The notes under the pieces: model-generated
The model's database searches: none
Seen by the model: the letters and a program-made list of their open reading frames with translations, nothing else
What the model was told of the DNA's origin: nothing
Shown here: piece after piece, positions 53,262-61,493 of the stretch
How the letters are laid out: each line of letters opens with the position of its first letter
Numbering within the stretch: position 1 is the first letter of the stretch
Assembly: GCA_903870275.1 (NCBI GenBank)
Contig: CAIQCK010000055.1
Location: 1 to 64,000 of the forward strand
DNA length: 64,000 nucleotides
Direction of reading: 5' to 3'
From: an uncultured bacterium
Lineage (GTDB): Bacteria; Verrucomicrobiota; Verrucomicrobiia; CAIQCK01
Made by a program: the position numbers and the translations under genes

Positions 53262-54377
53262 ATGATCGCCACCTTCGTCGCTCCGAGAAAATACGTGCAG
53301 GGCCGCGGCGTGCTTCAGGACGCCGGCAGCTACATCGGCAAGATCGGCAAAAAACCGCTCGTCTTGTGGGACGCGCGCGTGAAGGGATTGCTGGGCGGGC
53401 CGCTGCTGGCGAGCCTGAAGGCGGCGAAGCTGGAGGTCGAGGACGTGCAGTTCGGCGGCGACTCCACCAAGGCCGAGGCGGCCCGCGTCGCGCAGATCGC
53501 GAAGGAACGCGGCGCGGATATCATTGTCGCCGTCGGCGGCGGCAAGACGCTCGACACCGCCAAGGCCGCCGCCGCCCAGGCCGGCACGAAGATGGTCACC
53601 TGCCCGACCATGGCCTCGACCGATTCGCCCACCAGTTCGTTCACCGTCTGGTATGACGAGAAGGGCGTCTGCCAGGGCTTCGAAAGTTGGGGCGTGAATC
53701 CCGATCTCGTGCTTGTGGACACCCAGGTCATCGCGCAGGCGCCGGTGCGGGCGTTCGTGGCCGGCATGGGCGACGCGCTCTCGACGTGGCTGGAGGCCGA
53801 GGCCGTGTATAAAACGCGCGGGTCAAACCTGATCGGCGGCGTCTCCACGATGGCGGCGCTGGCCATCGCGCGGCTCTGTTACGACACCGTGATGACCCAC
53901 GGCATCGAGGCGAAACGCGCCGTCGAGCAAAAGCTCGTCACGCCCGCCGTCGAGAAGGTCATCGAGGCCAACACGCTGCTGTCGGGCATCGGCTTCGAGA
54001 GCTGCGGCGTGGCCACGGCGCACATGATCGCCAACTGCCTGCCCGGTTTCCCCGAATGCCACGGCCTGATGCACGGCGAGGAGGTCGCCTTCGGCATCAT
54101 CAGCCAGCTTTGCCTCGACGACGCCATGCCGGTCGGCGAGATGCACCGGATCGTGGACTTCATGATCGCCGTCGGCCTGCCGGTGACGTTTGCCGACATC
54201 CATCTCGAAGGCGTCACGCGCGACCGCCTGAAGAAAATCGGCGACATCTGCGCCGGCCCCGGCTCGCTCTGCCACAACCATCCGTTCAAGGTCACCAGCG
54301 ACACCATCGTGGACGCGATGATCGCCGCCGATGCGCTGGGGCGGGAGAGAAAGAAGCGGATGGGAAGCGTCGTTTGA
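53262..54377 (+). CDS. gldA: Glycerol dehydrogenase (iron/zinc alcohol dehydrogenase family)
   Basis: 371 aa. Predicted to interconvert glycerol and dihydroxyacetone with NAD. Motifs: VAPRKYVQGRGVL at the start, the nucleotide-binding IIVAVGGGKTLDTAKAAA, PTMASTDSPTS, and metal-binding residues in AFVAGMGDALSTWLEAEAV and HGLMHGEEVAFG plus HNHPFKVT. All are as in GldA. The gene lies upstream of an FGGY kinase and a glycerol-3-phosphate dehydrogenase gene, consistent with a polyol-utilisation module. Related polyol substrates are possible. Confidence 0.88.
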   Translation: MIATFVAPRKYVQGRGVLQDAGSYIGKIGKKPLVLWDARVKGLLGGPLLASLKAAKLEVEDVQFGGDSTKAEAARVAQIAKERGADIIVAVGGGKTLDTAKAAAAQAGTKMVTCPTMASTDSPTSSFTVWYDEKGVCQGFESWGVNPDLVLVDTQVIAQAPVRAFVAGMGDALSTWLEAEAVYKTRGSNLIGGVSTMAALAIARLCYDTVMTHGIEAKRAVEQKLVTPAVEKVIEANTLLSGIGFESCGVATAHMIANCLPGFPECHGLMHGEEVAFGIISQLCLDDAMPVGEMHRIVDFMIAVGLPVTFADIHLEGVTRDRLKKIGDICAGPGSLCHNHPFKVTSDTIVDAMIAADALGRERKKRMGSVV

Positions 54378-54424
54378 CTCTGAAACATGTGCGGCTGCCC
54401 GTAAATTAGGAGAGTGTCTGCATT

Positions 54425-54892
54425 ATGACAATGCGCCGCTCAGTCAAGATTGGTAATTGGCTGCTAGTTGTTGTCATAGCCGTGGTTTTTCTAGGTCAGG
54501 TCAGTCAGATTACTGTCCGGACGCGTACTCACTACGCCTGCGTTCTTTGTCGTGCGGAACGCACCGATACCCGACTCTTCGGTTGCTTGCGGCAAACTTT
54601 TAGGGACACGGAGTTCACTGAATGGTTTCGCGCGAATCATTCTCCACACGAGCACGTCTGGCGCCGCTCCAATTGCACACAAGGAAGCTCAATCTTCGGA
54701 TCGCCGACCTTCTGGTCTTGTGGAGAAATTCATCCGGTGTTCTTGCTCGCGCCGAGCGCGGAGAAGGAATTTGCCCAAAGAGCCGACGCAGCAACGCTTG
54801 CGGCGTTTTTTGATGGCATCCTCTCCACCAACCGAGCAACACGGGAGCAGGCTGTCGAGTTGGCTAAAAACAGAATGACGAAAGACAAATGA
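54425..54892 (+). CDS. Small membrane-anchored protein of unknown function
   Basis: 155 aa. One N-terminal TM helix (WLLVVVIAVVFLGQVS), then an extracytoplasmic part with YACVLCRAERTDTRLFG (a CxxC pair), HSPHEHVWRRSNCTQ, and an alanine-rich helix near the C-terminus (FDGILSTNRATREQAVELAK). I do not recognise the family; its composition is lower in GC than the genes on either side. It separates the glycerol dehydrogenase and kinase genes. Confidence 0.6.
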   Translation: MTMRRSVKIGNWLLVVVIAVVFLGQVSQITVRTRTHYACVLCRAERTDTRLFGCLRQTFRDTEFTEWFRANHSPHEHVWRRSNCTQGSSIFGSPTFWSCGEIHPVFLLAPSAEKEFAQRADAATLAAFFDGILSTNRATREQAVELAKNRMTKDK

Positions 54893-54954
54893 TTCCCGGC
54901 ATGGGTGCAGAAGACATCTTCGCCTCCGTCACGCCATTTTGAAGGAAAACTTTT

Positions 54955-56484
54955 ATGAGCTACCTCGTCGGCATTGACCTCGGTTCCACCAGCCTGAAGG
55001 CGGTGATCTATGATCTCGCGGGGCACGCGGTGGCCAAGGCGAGCCGGCCGACGCAGGTTTTCAATCCCGACCCGGCGCATCCCGATTGGGCCATCTGGAA
55101 GCCGGAGCAAATCTGGGGCGGCACGGCCGAGGCGTTGCGCGAGGCGATCAGCCGGCTCGACGACCCGAAAAAAATCCGCGCGGTCGCCGTCACCGGCATG
55201 GGCATGGACGGCGTGCCGATGGACAAGGAGGGGCGCTGGCTTTACCCGTTTATCAGTTGGCACTGCCCGCGCACCGCGCCGCAACACGCGTGGTGGGTGG
55301 AACACATCGGCGCGGAGAAACAGTTTGCCATCAGCGGCAACCCGCTCTGGGCCATCAAGAGCGCGCTGCGCATTCTCTGGATGCGCGAGAACGAGCCGGC
55401 CATCCTCGACAAGACCGACAAGTGGCTGCTCATCGAGGATTTCCTCAATTTCATGCTCTGCGGCGTGCGCGCCACCGACTACAGCATGGCCTCCAACACC
55501 CTGCTGCTGGACCAGCGCACGCGCCGCTACTCCGACGAACTGCTGCGGCTCTCCGGCATCGAGCGGCGCTGGCTCTGCGACCCGCTCCCCAGCGGTACGC
55601 CGCTCGGCGAGGTTCACGCGCAGGCGGCGGCGGCGACCGGTCTGCCGGCGGGCACGCCGGTGATTTTGGGCGGACACGATTTTCTCTGCGGCATGCTGCC
55701 GGTGGGCGCGTTCAAGCCGGGCGTCGTGCTCGATGTAATGGGCACGTGGGACATCGTCACCGTCGCCATCGAACAACCGGTGCTGACGCCGGCGGTGCAG
55801 CGGATGGGCTGGTGGATTGATTCGCACGTCGCGCGCGACATGTATGTGGCGATGGGCACCGCCGTCTCGGCCGACATGCTGGAGTGGTTCCGCCGCGAAT
55901 ACGGCCAGCCGGAGAAGGCGCAGGCCGCCGCCGCGGGCGGGAAGGACTGGGATTACCTGATGGCCGCCGCGGAGGCGTCGCCGCCCGGCGCGCACGGCGT
56001 GATGTTCCTGCCGCACATGTCCGGCTGCACGATTCCCGCGCCCGACCCGAAATCGAAAGGCGCGTTCATTGGCCTGCGCAACATCGCGACGAAGGGCGAC
56101 ATGATCCGCGCCGTCATCGAGGGGCTGAACTACCAGTTTCTGGAGATCATGGCCGGTCTCGAAACCGCCGTCGGCGTGACCCCGCAGAAACTGCTGGCCG
56201 GCGGCGGCGGCACGAGCAACCGATTCTGGATGCAAAACCGCGCTGACATGGCCGGCCGCGCCATCGAAGCGCCCGCCGTCGAGGAGACGACGCCGCTCGG
56301 CGCGGCGATCCTCGCCGGCATCGGCGTCGGCCTCTACAAGAACGAGGAGGACGCGTTCCGCCAGGTCTATCGCCCCGGCCGCGTTTATGAGCCGGACCTC
56401 AAGCTCACCGCATTCTACGCGGAGCGGTTCGAGGTGTTTCGGAAGATTTATCCGGCGTTGAAGGAGATCAACGGGGGACTGTAA
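54955..56484 (+). CDS. FGGY-family carbohydrate kinase
   Basis: 509 aa. ATP-dependent sugar or polyol kinase with the N-terminal phosphate motif YLVGIDLGSTSLKAVIYD, GMGMDGVPMD, a catalytic Asp in VILGGHDFLCGMLP, and the C-terminal adenosine motif LLAGGGGTSNRFWMQNRADM. It has features of xylulokinase and glycerol kinase; with GldA and GlpD beside it, glycerol or dihydroxyacetone phosphorylation is a reasonable inference. The start follows GGAAAACTTTT. It ends 28 bp from the 3' end of the convergent glycerol-3-phosphate dehydrogenase gene. Confidence 0.88.
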   Translation: MSYLVGIDLGSTSLKAVIYDLAGHAVAKASRPTQVFNPDPAHPDWAIWKPEQIWGGTAEALREAISRLDDPKKIRAVAVTGMGMDGVPMDKEGRWLYPFISWHCPRTAPQHAWWVEHIGAEKQFAISGNPLWAIKSALRILWMRENEPAILDKTDKWLLIEDFLNFMLCGVRATDYSMASNTLLLDQRTRRYSDELLRLSGIERRWLCDPLPSGTPLGEVHAQAAAATGLPAGTPVILGGHDFLCGMLPVGAFKPGVVLDVMGTWDIVTVAIEQPVLTPAVQRMGWWIDSHVARDMYVAMGTAVSADMLEWFRREYGQPEKAQAAAAGGKDWDYLMAAAEASPPGAHGVMFLPHMSGCTIPAPDPKSKGAFIGLRNIATKGDMIRAVIEGLNYQFLEIMAGLETAVGVTPQKLLAGGGGTSNRFWMQNRADMAGRAIEAPAVEETTPLGAAILAGIGVGLYKNEEDAFRQVYRPGRVYEPDLKLTAFYAERFEVFRKIYPALKEINGGL

Positions 56485-56511
56485 CAGTCAATGCCGTCAC
56501 GCTGCGGGCGG

Positions 56512-58185
56512 TCAGCCCAAACCGTGGATTAACGCCGACTTCACCTCTTGCTCCTTGCGCGCGTCGTCCCAATGCAGCAGCGGCGCGGCGATGCCGGCCA
56601 GTTCGCGCAGGACCGGTTCGCGCGCGTCGCCGAGCAGCGCGATGAGACTGCGCCGGCAGACGAGGTCGCCGAGGTGTTCGACGTATTCGTCGGCAACGAT
56701 CTGCTGGATTTCGCCGACGGTGTAGGACGGCAGCGACTTCAACGGGCGTTCCTGTTCGGCGGTGGCCGACGCAGCGTAGGTTTCCGCGGACGTGCCGTAG
56801 CGTTCGAGGAGCGTGGTGACGCGCGGTTCCGCGAGGCCGGTCTTCTGCGCCACGCGCCGGATCCACTCGGCCCGCCGCGATGGATCGGCGGGAAAATCCC
56901 TGCCGCCGCCGATGGGCAACTGCGCGGTGGAACATTTTCGCTGCGCGTCGAGCCGCGCCATGAGCCGGTCGGCGACTTGCTCGGCGAATGCGCGGAAGGT
57001 CGTCCACTTGCCGCCGATGAGGCTGTAGATCGGAAAAGGCCGGCCGGCAGCCGGTTCGTCGGCCCGGACGCTGTGGCCGCGGCTGACGATGGCGGTGACT
57101 TCCGTGCCGGCGCGCGGCAGCGGGCGCACGCCGCAAAAGGTGAACACGATCTGCTCGCGGGTGATTTTCACGCCGGGGAAGACACTCCGCAGCGTCGTGA
57201 GCATGTATTCGATCTCGGCTTCGTCGCAGCGGACGGTGTCGGGGTCTTCCACGCGGATGTCGGTGGAACCCATGATGACCTTGTCGAGGAATGGGAAGGC
57301 GATGCAGACGCGGCCGTCGTCATACTGGTAATACACCATCCGGCCGTCGAGCGCGCGGTGGAGGTCCTTGTTGTCCACCACGAGGTGCGAACCTTTGGTC
57401 GGCCCCATGTAGCGCGTCCCGAGGCCGAGGGCGGCGTTGGTCTTGTCCACCCAGCCGCCGGTGGCGTTGACCACCACGCGCGGCTGCACGGCGACCGTCT
57501 GGCCGGTGGCCTCGTCCTTCAACAACACGCCGCCGTCCCGCACGCCGGCGACGGAAACGTAGTTGATCGCGCGGCAACGCGGCTCGACGCGGACCGCGTC
57601 CTGAATCAGCTCGATGCAAAGCCGCTCCGCCTGCGTGATCCATGCGTCCCAGTAGGTCGCCGTCGCGGCGATGCCCGTGTCCAGGCCGGGCGTGGCGCGC
57701 AACGATTCCTCCCGGCCGGTCAGGAAATGCTTCGGCGTCCTCGGGTTCTTGCGCGTGACGAAGTCATAGAAGCTCAGGCCGACCTTGATCGGCACCACGC
57801 CGCGGCTGCCGGGCGCGACCTTGAAGCCGGCGAAAATCAGCGCCGACTTCACCAAGCCGCCGAACCACGAGAAAAGCGGGATCGTCGTCTTCAGCGGCGC
57901 GACGTAATGCGCGGCGTTGTCGAGCAGGCGGTTGCGTTCCACCAGCGACTCGGCCACCAGCTTGAAATCGCGATTCTCCAGGTAGCGCAGCCCGCCGTGG
58001 ATCATGCGGGACGATTTCGAGGTCGCGCCGGCGGCGAAATCGCTCTTGTCCACCAGCAGGCAATCCACGCCTTGCAGCGCCAGCTCGCGAAACAACCCCG
58101 CGCCGTTGATGCCGCCGCCGAGGATGAGCACACTCACCCGCGGTTCGTTCTGGAGATCTTGGAAAATCTGATCACGCCGGTTCAT
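56512..58185 (-). CDS. glpD: Aerobic glycerol-3-phosphate dehydrogenase
   Basis: 557 aa FAD enzyme that oxidises glycerol-3-phosphate to dihydroxyacetone phosphate and passes electrons to the quinone pool at the inner membrane. FAD-binding N-terminus VLILGGGINGAGLFRELALQ, GATSKSSRMIHGGLRYLEN, RVVVNATGGWVDKTNAALGL and GPTKGSHLVVD. The C-terminal domain (VTTLLERYGTSAETY, VADEYVEHLGDLVCRRSLIA) is typical of GlpD. It is convergent with the FGGY kinase gene. Length and motifs match the family. Confidence 0.93.
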   Translation of the reverse strand: MNRRDQIFQDLQNEPRVSVLILGGGINGAGLFRELALQGVDCLLVDKSDFAAGATSKSSRMIHGGLRYLENRDFKLVAESLVERNRLLDNAAHYVAPLKTTIPLFSWFGGLVKSALIFAGFKVAPGSRGVVPIKVGLSFYDFVTRKNPRTPKHFLTGREESLRATPGLDTGIAATATYWDAWITQAERLCIELIQDAVRVEPRCRAINYVSVAGVRDGGVLLKDEATGQTVAVQPRVVVNATGGWVDKTNAALGLGTRYMGPTKGSHLVVDNKDLHRALDGRMVYYQYDDGRVCIAFPFLDKVIMGSTDIRVEDPDTVRCDEAEIEYMLTTLRSVFPGVKITREQIVFTFCGVRPLPRAGTEVTAIVSRGHSVRADEPAAGRPFPIYSLIGGKWTTFRAFAEQVADRLMARLDAQRKCSTAQLPIGGGRDFPADPSRRAEWIRRVAQKTGLAEPRVTTLLERYGTSAETYAASATAEQERPLKSLPSYTVGEIQQIVADEYVEHLGDLVCRRSLIALLGDAREPVLRELAGIAAPLLHWDDARKEQEVKSALIHGLG

Positions 58186-58291
58186 GACCCGCCAGTTTCC
58201 AGAGTTGAACCGGGAAGGTCAATCCTTCTTCGCCAGCGTGGCGCGGTAACGCTTAATGCCGACCGTTGCGCGCCAGTGTTTGGCGACGCGG

Positions 58292-59332
58292 CTACCGATA
58301 CTCGAATGGTTTGAGAAAGTCCCAATGGCTTTTCCCATATTTCTCTGCAAGGCGCGTAAAGGCCTCGTTCTTTCGATCACTGCCGAAGTGCGCACTCACA
58401 CGCCGTACGTTCGCATTCCTTAACACTGGAAGAAGCTGGTCGGGTGTTTGCTTGTTGCCCACGATAAGAGCGAATTCCTCAAGCGTCGGTGCCTTCTCAA
58501 CGGCACTGAAATCCTGCATTCCCTTCAAGTTCTCCAGCACCATCCGACGCAAAAACATCGCCTTCGCGAGTTGTGGCAATGATTTGATAAGGGGCAGGGA
58601 TTGCAAAAAGAGATTCTGCAGTTTTGGCAAGTCCGCGATGATATCCACATGGTTCAGTTCACGGACCTGCCAGATTTCCAAATACTTGATGCTCTCCTTG
58701 CCCTCGATTCCACGAAAAGACCGGATTCCGCCAAGCTTGATGTCGAGCGACCACAGTTTTTTGAGGGGAGCCAAATAGCCAAGGTCGGGAGTTGTGATGG
58801 ATCGGAGGGTAACGTCTTCGAGTTCCTGCAGCCGGCTTAGAACCTCAATACCCTTGCTCTGGCCTTCGAGATGCAAAACCCGGAGAGAGCGGAAGCGATC
58901 CAACGGTATGAGGTTGGGCTTTTTCGATTTCGTGGTGCCAAGGGCCAAGGAAGTGAGGGTCCCAGGTATCAATTCCAAGACTCGAAAACTCTCCAAATCG
59001 TAAATGCCCAACGACAATGACTCCAAGCGCGGGATTTCGGCAATGGCTTCAACGTTTGTCGCCCGCATCAGGCAGTCAGCCGAGAAATGACGAACATTGG
59101 GCGCATAGCGCGCGAAGCTTAGATCGCAGTCCGTTGAGTAGTGGCCATACACACGCAAACTGACGTCGGGGCGTGCTGTAAAAAAACTCTCGTTGAGCCG
59201 GGCCCAAACAGAAGTGTCGACCGGCACGGAACACTGCAGTACTTCGAGCCGAGGGTTTCCGACAAGCTCCTGAAGCGTTTGTTCAGGGATCGGACCGTCG
59301 AACTGGAAACGGGTTGGGCTGATCATTCCCAT
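58292..59332 (-). CDS. Leucine-rich-repeat-like protein
   Basis: 346 aa (start 59332 or 59326). Repeating 20-25-residue leucine-rich units: IPRLESLSLGIYDLESF, FRSLRVLHLEGQSKGIEVLS, LQELEDVTLRSIT, LKKLWSLDIKLGGI, ESIKYLEIWQVRELNHV and LPKLQNLFLQSLP. No signal peptide or membrane helix is obvious, so it is probably cytoplasmic and used for protein binding. The base composition is more A/T-rich than its neighbours, suggesting transfer. No partner is evident; the flanking gaps 58186-58291 and 59333-59510 contain no other gene. Confidence 0.7.
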   Translation of the reverse strand: MGMISPTRFQFDGPIPEQTLQELVGNPRLEVLQCSVPVDTSVWARLNESFFTARPDVSLRVYGHYSTDCDLSFARYAPNVRHFSADCLMRATNVEAIAEIPRLESLSLGIYDLESFRVLELIPGTLTSLALGTTKSKKPNLIPLDRFRSLRVLHLEGQSKGIEVLSRLQELEDVTLRSITTPDLGYLAPLKKLWSLDIKLGGIRSFRGIEGKESIKYLEIWQVRELNHVDIIADLPKLQNLFLQSLPLIKSLPQLAKAMFLRRMVLENLKGMQDFSAVEKAPTLEEFALIVGNKQTPDQLLPVLRNANVRRVSAHFGSDRKNEAFTRLAEKYGKSHWDFLKPFEYR

Positions 59333-59510
59333 GAAGCGCTGGATTTATGGCATATCAATATGAACCTTAGCAAGGTGGGAAAACCGTCGTTTTCCCCTTC
59401 TCGAACCGACTGCAACGATTTGGGATGGCGGAATATGACTTAACGAGAACGCATCCTCACGGATGCTCGTGCGGTGAAAGCACTGCCGGTCATCAAGGTT
59501 CAAGCGGGTG

Positions 59511-60323
59511 TCACGGCACGCTCTCGCGTTTCGACTTTCGGAACTCGCGTGGAGAGAGGCCGGTCTCGCGCTTGAAGGTTTTGGAAAGGTGAAACGCGTC
59601 ACTGAAGCCGAACTCGCGCGCCAGCTCCTCCAACTTCGCGTTGGAGCGCGCCAGGATCAGTTGCACGCGCTCGATGCGCTTGCGGTTCACATATCGCATC
59701 GGCGGGACACCAAACAGGCGCGTGAAAAGCGTCGAGAAATGCGACTTCTCATAGCAGGCCACGCGCGCCAGTTCCGGCACGGCAATGGCGCGGCCCAGAT
59801 TCTCGTCAATGTGCTTGAGCACCGGCAGCAGCCGCCGCCGGCCTTCGCGAAGTTCGCCCAGCATCGTGGGCGGCGGGTCGTTGAAAAACGGCGCGATCAG
59901 TTGCAGCAGGAGGCCGGTGCCTTCGATCTGGTCCGCGGCGCGCTGGCTCCTGGCCGTTTCCAGCAGGCGCAGCATCCGCTTCTCCAGCGCGGCGGGGTTC
60001 TCCGGCTTCCGCTCGACGTGATACGGCACGTAGTCGAACAGGTCGATGCAGCCGAAGAGCGTCGCGGCAAAGTGCATCCACCAAATTTGCAGGTTGGCGG
60101 TGCAGCCGTAGGCGAAGTCGCCGCGCGGCGGCACGAGATAGAGGCGGCCCGGCCGCAGCCGGTATTCCCTGCCGTAGGGCCGGATGAAGCCGGCGCCGGA
60201 TTTCACGTAATAGATGCGGGCATAAGGGCGGTTGTCGCGTTCCTTGCGCCAGTAGGACGGCGTGAGGTTCGAGACGCGCGACTCCAGCATCTGGACCTCG
60301 ACGTGAGAGAGGAACTCATCCAT
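59511..60323 (-). CDS. AraC-family transcription regulator
   Basis: 270 aa. An N-terminal cupin-like sensing domain (IYYVKSGAGFIRPYGREYRL, LYLVPPRGDFAY) precedes two helix-turn-helix units: VPELARVACYEKSHFSTLFT and LEELAREFGFSDAFHLSKTF followed by KRETGLSPREFR. AraC proteins with this design respond to a sugar. It is divergent from the UroD-like gene at 60439 (115-bp interval) and may regulate it, or the nearby polyol genes. Confidence 0.9.
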   Translation of the reverse strand: MDEFLSHVEVQMLESRVSNLTPSYWRKERDNRPYARIYYVKSGAGFIRPYGREYRLRPGRLYLVPPRGDFAYGCTANLQIWWMHFAATLFGCIDLFDYVPYHVERKPENPAALEKRMLRLLETARSQRAADQIEGTGLLLQLIAPFFNDPPPTMLGELREGRRRLLPVLKHIDENLGRAIAVPELARVACYEKSHFSTLFTRLFGVPPMRYVNRKRIERVQLILARSNAKLEELAREFGFSDAFHLSKTFKRETGLSPREFRKSKRESVP

Positions 60324-60438
60324 GACCCAATGGTTTTACATGTTTTTCCAACGCTTGGCCATTGCGGAAAACGCCGCCGTTTTGTTAAGGTGCGGATTGG
60401 TCGGACGCGGCACGTCGCGTCCAGGCCACATACAAGCC

Positions 60439-61470
60439 ATGACCGGAAGACAACGCATCCTCACCGCGCTACGGCGTCAGACGCCCGATTGCGTGCCAAC
60501 GTTCGAGTGGTTCATTGACGGCGTGGTCACGCAGGCGCTGGTCGGCACGACGGAGCCGGTGGCGGCGGCGCACGCGCTGGACCTCGACGCCATCAACGTC
60601 CGCGCCGACTACCGCAAACAGTTCCTCGACAGCGGCACGTTCGTGGACGAGTGGGGCGTCAAGCGGATGCTCACAAGCGACGCCATGCCGCACGTGCTGG
60701 AGAGTCCCATCAAGGACATCGCGCGCCATGGCGACTACCGGTTTCCCGACGCGACGGCGCCGCACCGGTTCGCAACGCTGGAGCGAGCGTTGAAACTCGT
60801 GGACGGCAAGCGGGCCATCATCTGGAACCTGCGCGACGGTTTCTCCGACGTGCGCGACCTGCTCGGCTACGAGGAAGCGATGATGCAGATGCTGCTGGAG
60901 CCGGAGCATTTCGCGGCGCTGCTGGATCGCGCGGTGGATTACAACCTCGCCCTCGCGCGCGTTGGCGTCGAGCGGTTCGGCGTCGAGGTCATCGCCACCA
61001 CCGACGACGTGGCCAATGGCTCCGGTCTGCTGATGTCCCCGGCCACTTATTTCAAGGTGATCGCGCCCGCGTTCCGCAAGGTGATCGGCGGCTATCGCAG
61101 CCTCGGCTGCCACGTCATCAAGCACTGTGACGGCGACGTCCGGCCGGTGCTGGATTTCTGGGTCGAGTGCGGCATCAGTTGCCTGGACCCGATTGATCCG
61201 TCGGGCGGCTTGCACATGCCGACGATGAAAAAACAATACGGCGGCCGCATCTGCCTGAAGGGGAACGTGGATTGCGCCGGCGTGCTCCAGAACGGCACGG
61301 TCGCCGAGGTGGAAACCGCCGTGCGAGAATTGTTGCGCGATTGCGGGCGGGACGGCATCATCCTGTCCTCGAGCAACTCGATTCACAGCGGTGTGAAACC
61401 GGAGAACTATCAGGCGATGGTGCAAACGCTGCGACGCGAAGGCCGCGGAGCGAGTGTTGCCGCCGTGTAG
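60439..61470 (+). CDS. UroD/MtaA-family methyltransferase-like protein
   Basis: 343 aa; ATG 60439 chosen, matching the typical family start MTGRQRILTALRRQTPD. The uroporphyrinogen decarboxylase superfamily TIM barrel shows DAINVRADYRKQFLDSGTF, DVANGSGLLMSPATYFKVIA, GCHVIKHCDGDVRPVLD, LKGNVDCAGVLQNG and ILSSSNSIHSGVKPENYQAM. These features fit the corrinoid-dependent methyltransferase branch (COG0407), with the HxCDG segment as a possible zinc site, more than haem-biosynthetic HemE. The substrate is unknown. It is divergent from the AraC gene and lies 23 bp upstream of the HzsA-like gene. Confidence 0.8.
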   Translation: MTGRQRILTALRRQTPDCVPTFEWFIDGVVTQALVGTTEPVAAAHALDLDAINVRADYRKQFLDSGTFVDEWGVKRMLTSDAMPHVLESPIKDIARHGDYRFPDATAPHRFATLERALKLVDGKRAIIWNLRDGFSDVRDLLGYEEAMMQMLLEPEHFAALLDRAVDYNLALARVGVERFGVEVIATTDDVANGSGLLMSPATYFKVIAPAFRKVIGGYRSLGCHVIKHCDGDVRPVLDFWVECGISCLDPIDPSGGLHMPTMKKQYGGRICLKGNVDCAGVLQNGTVAEVETAVRELLRDCGRDGIILSSSNSIHSGVKPENYQAMVQTLRREGRGASVAAV

Positions 61471-61493
61471 AACCGTTCGGAGATTGTCATGTT

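Noticed and set aside
56548..58314. 588-codon plus-strand frame opposite glpD
   Set aside because: The minus-strand frame gives a full GlpD with all motifs; the plus-strand frame has no known domain.
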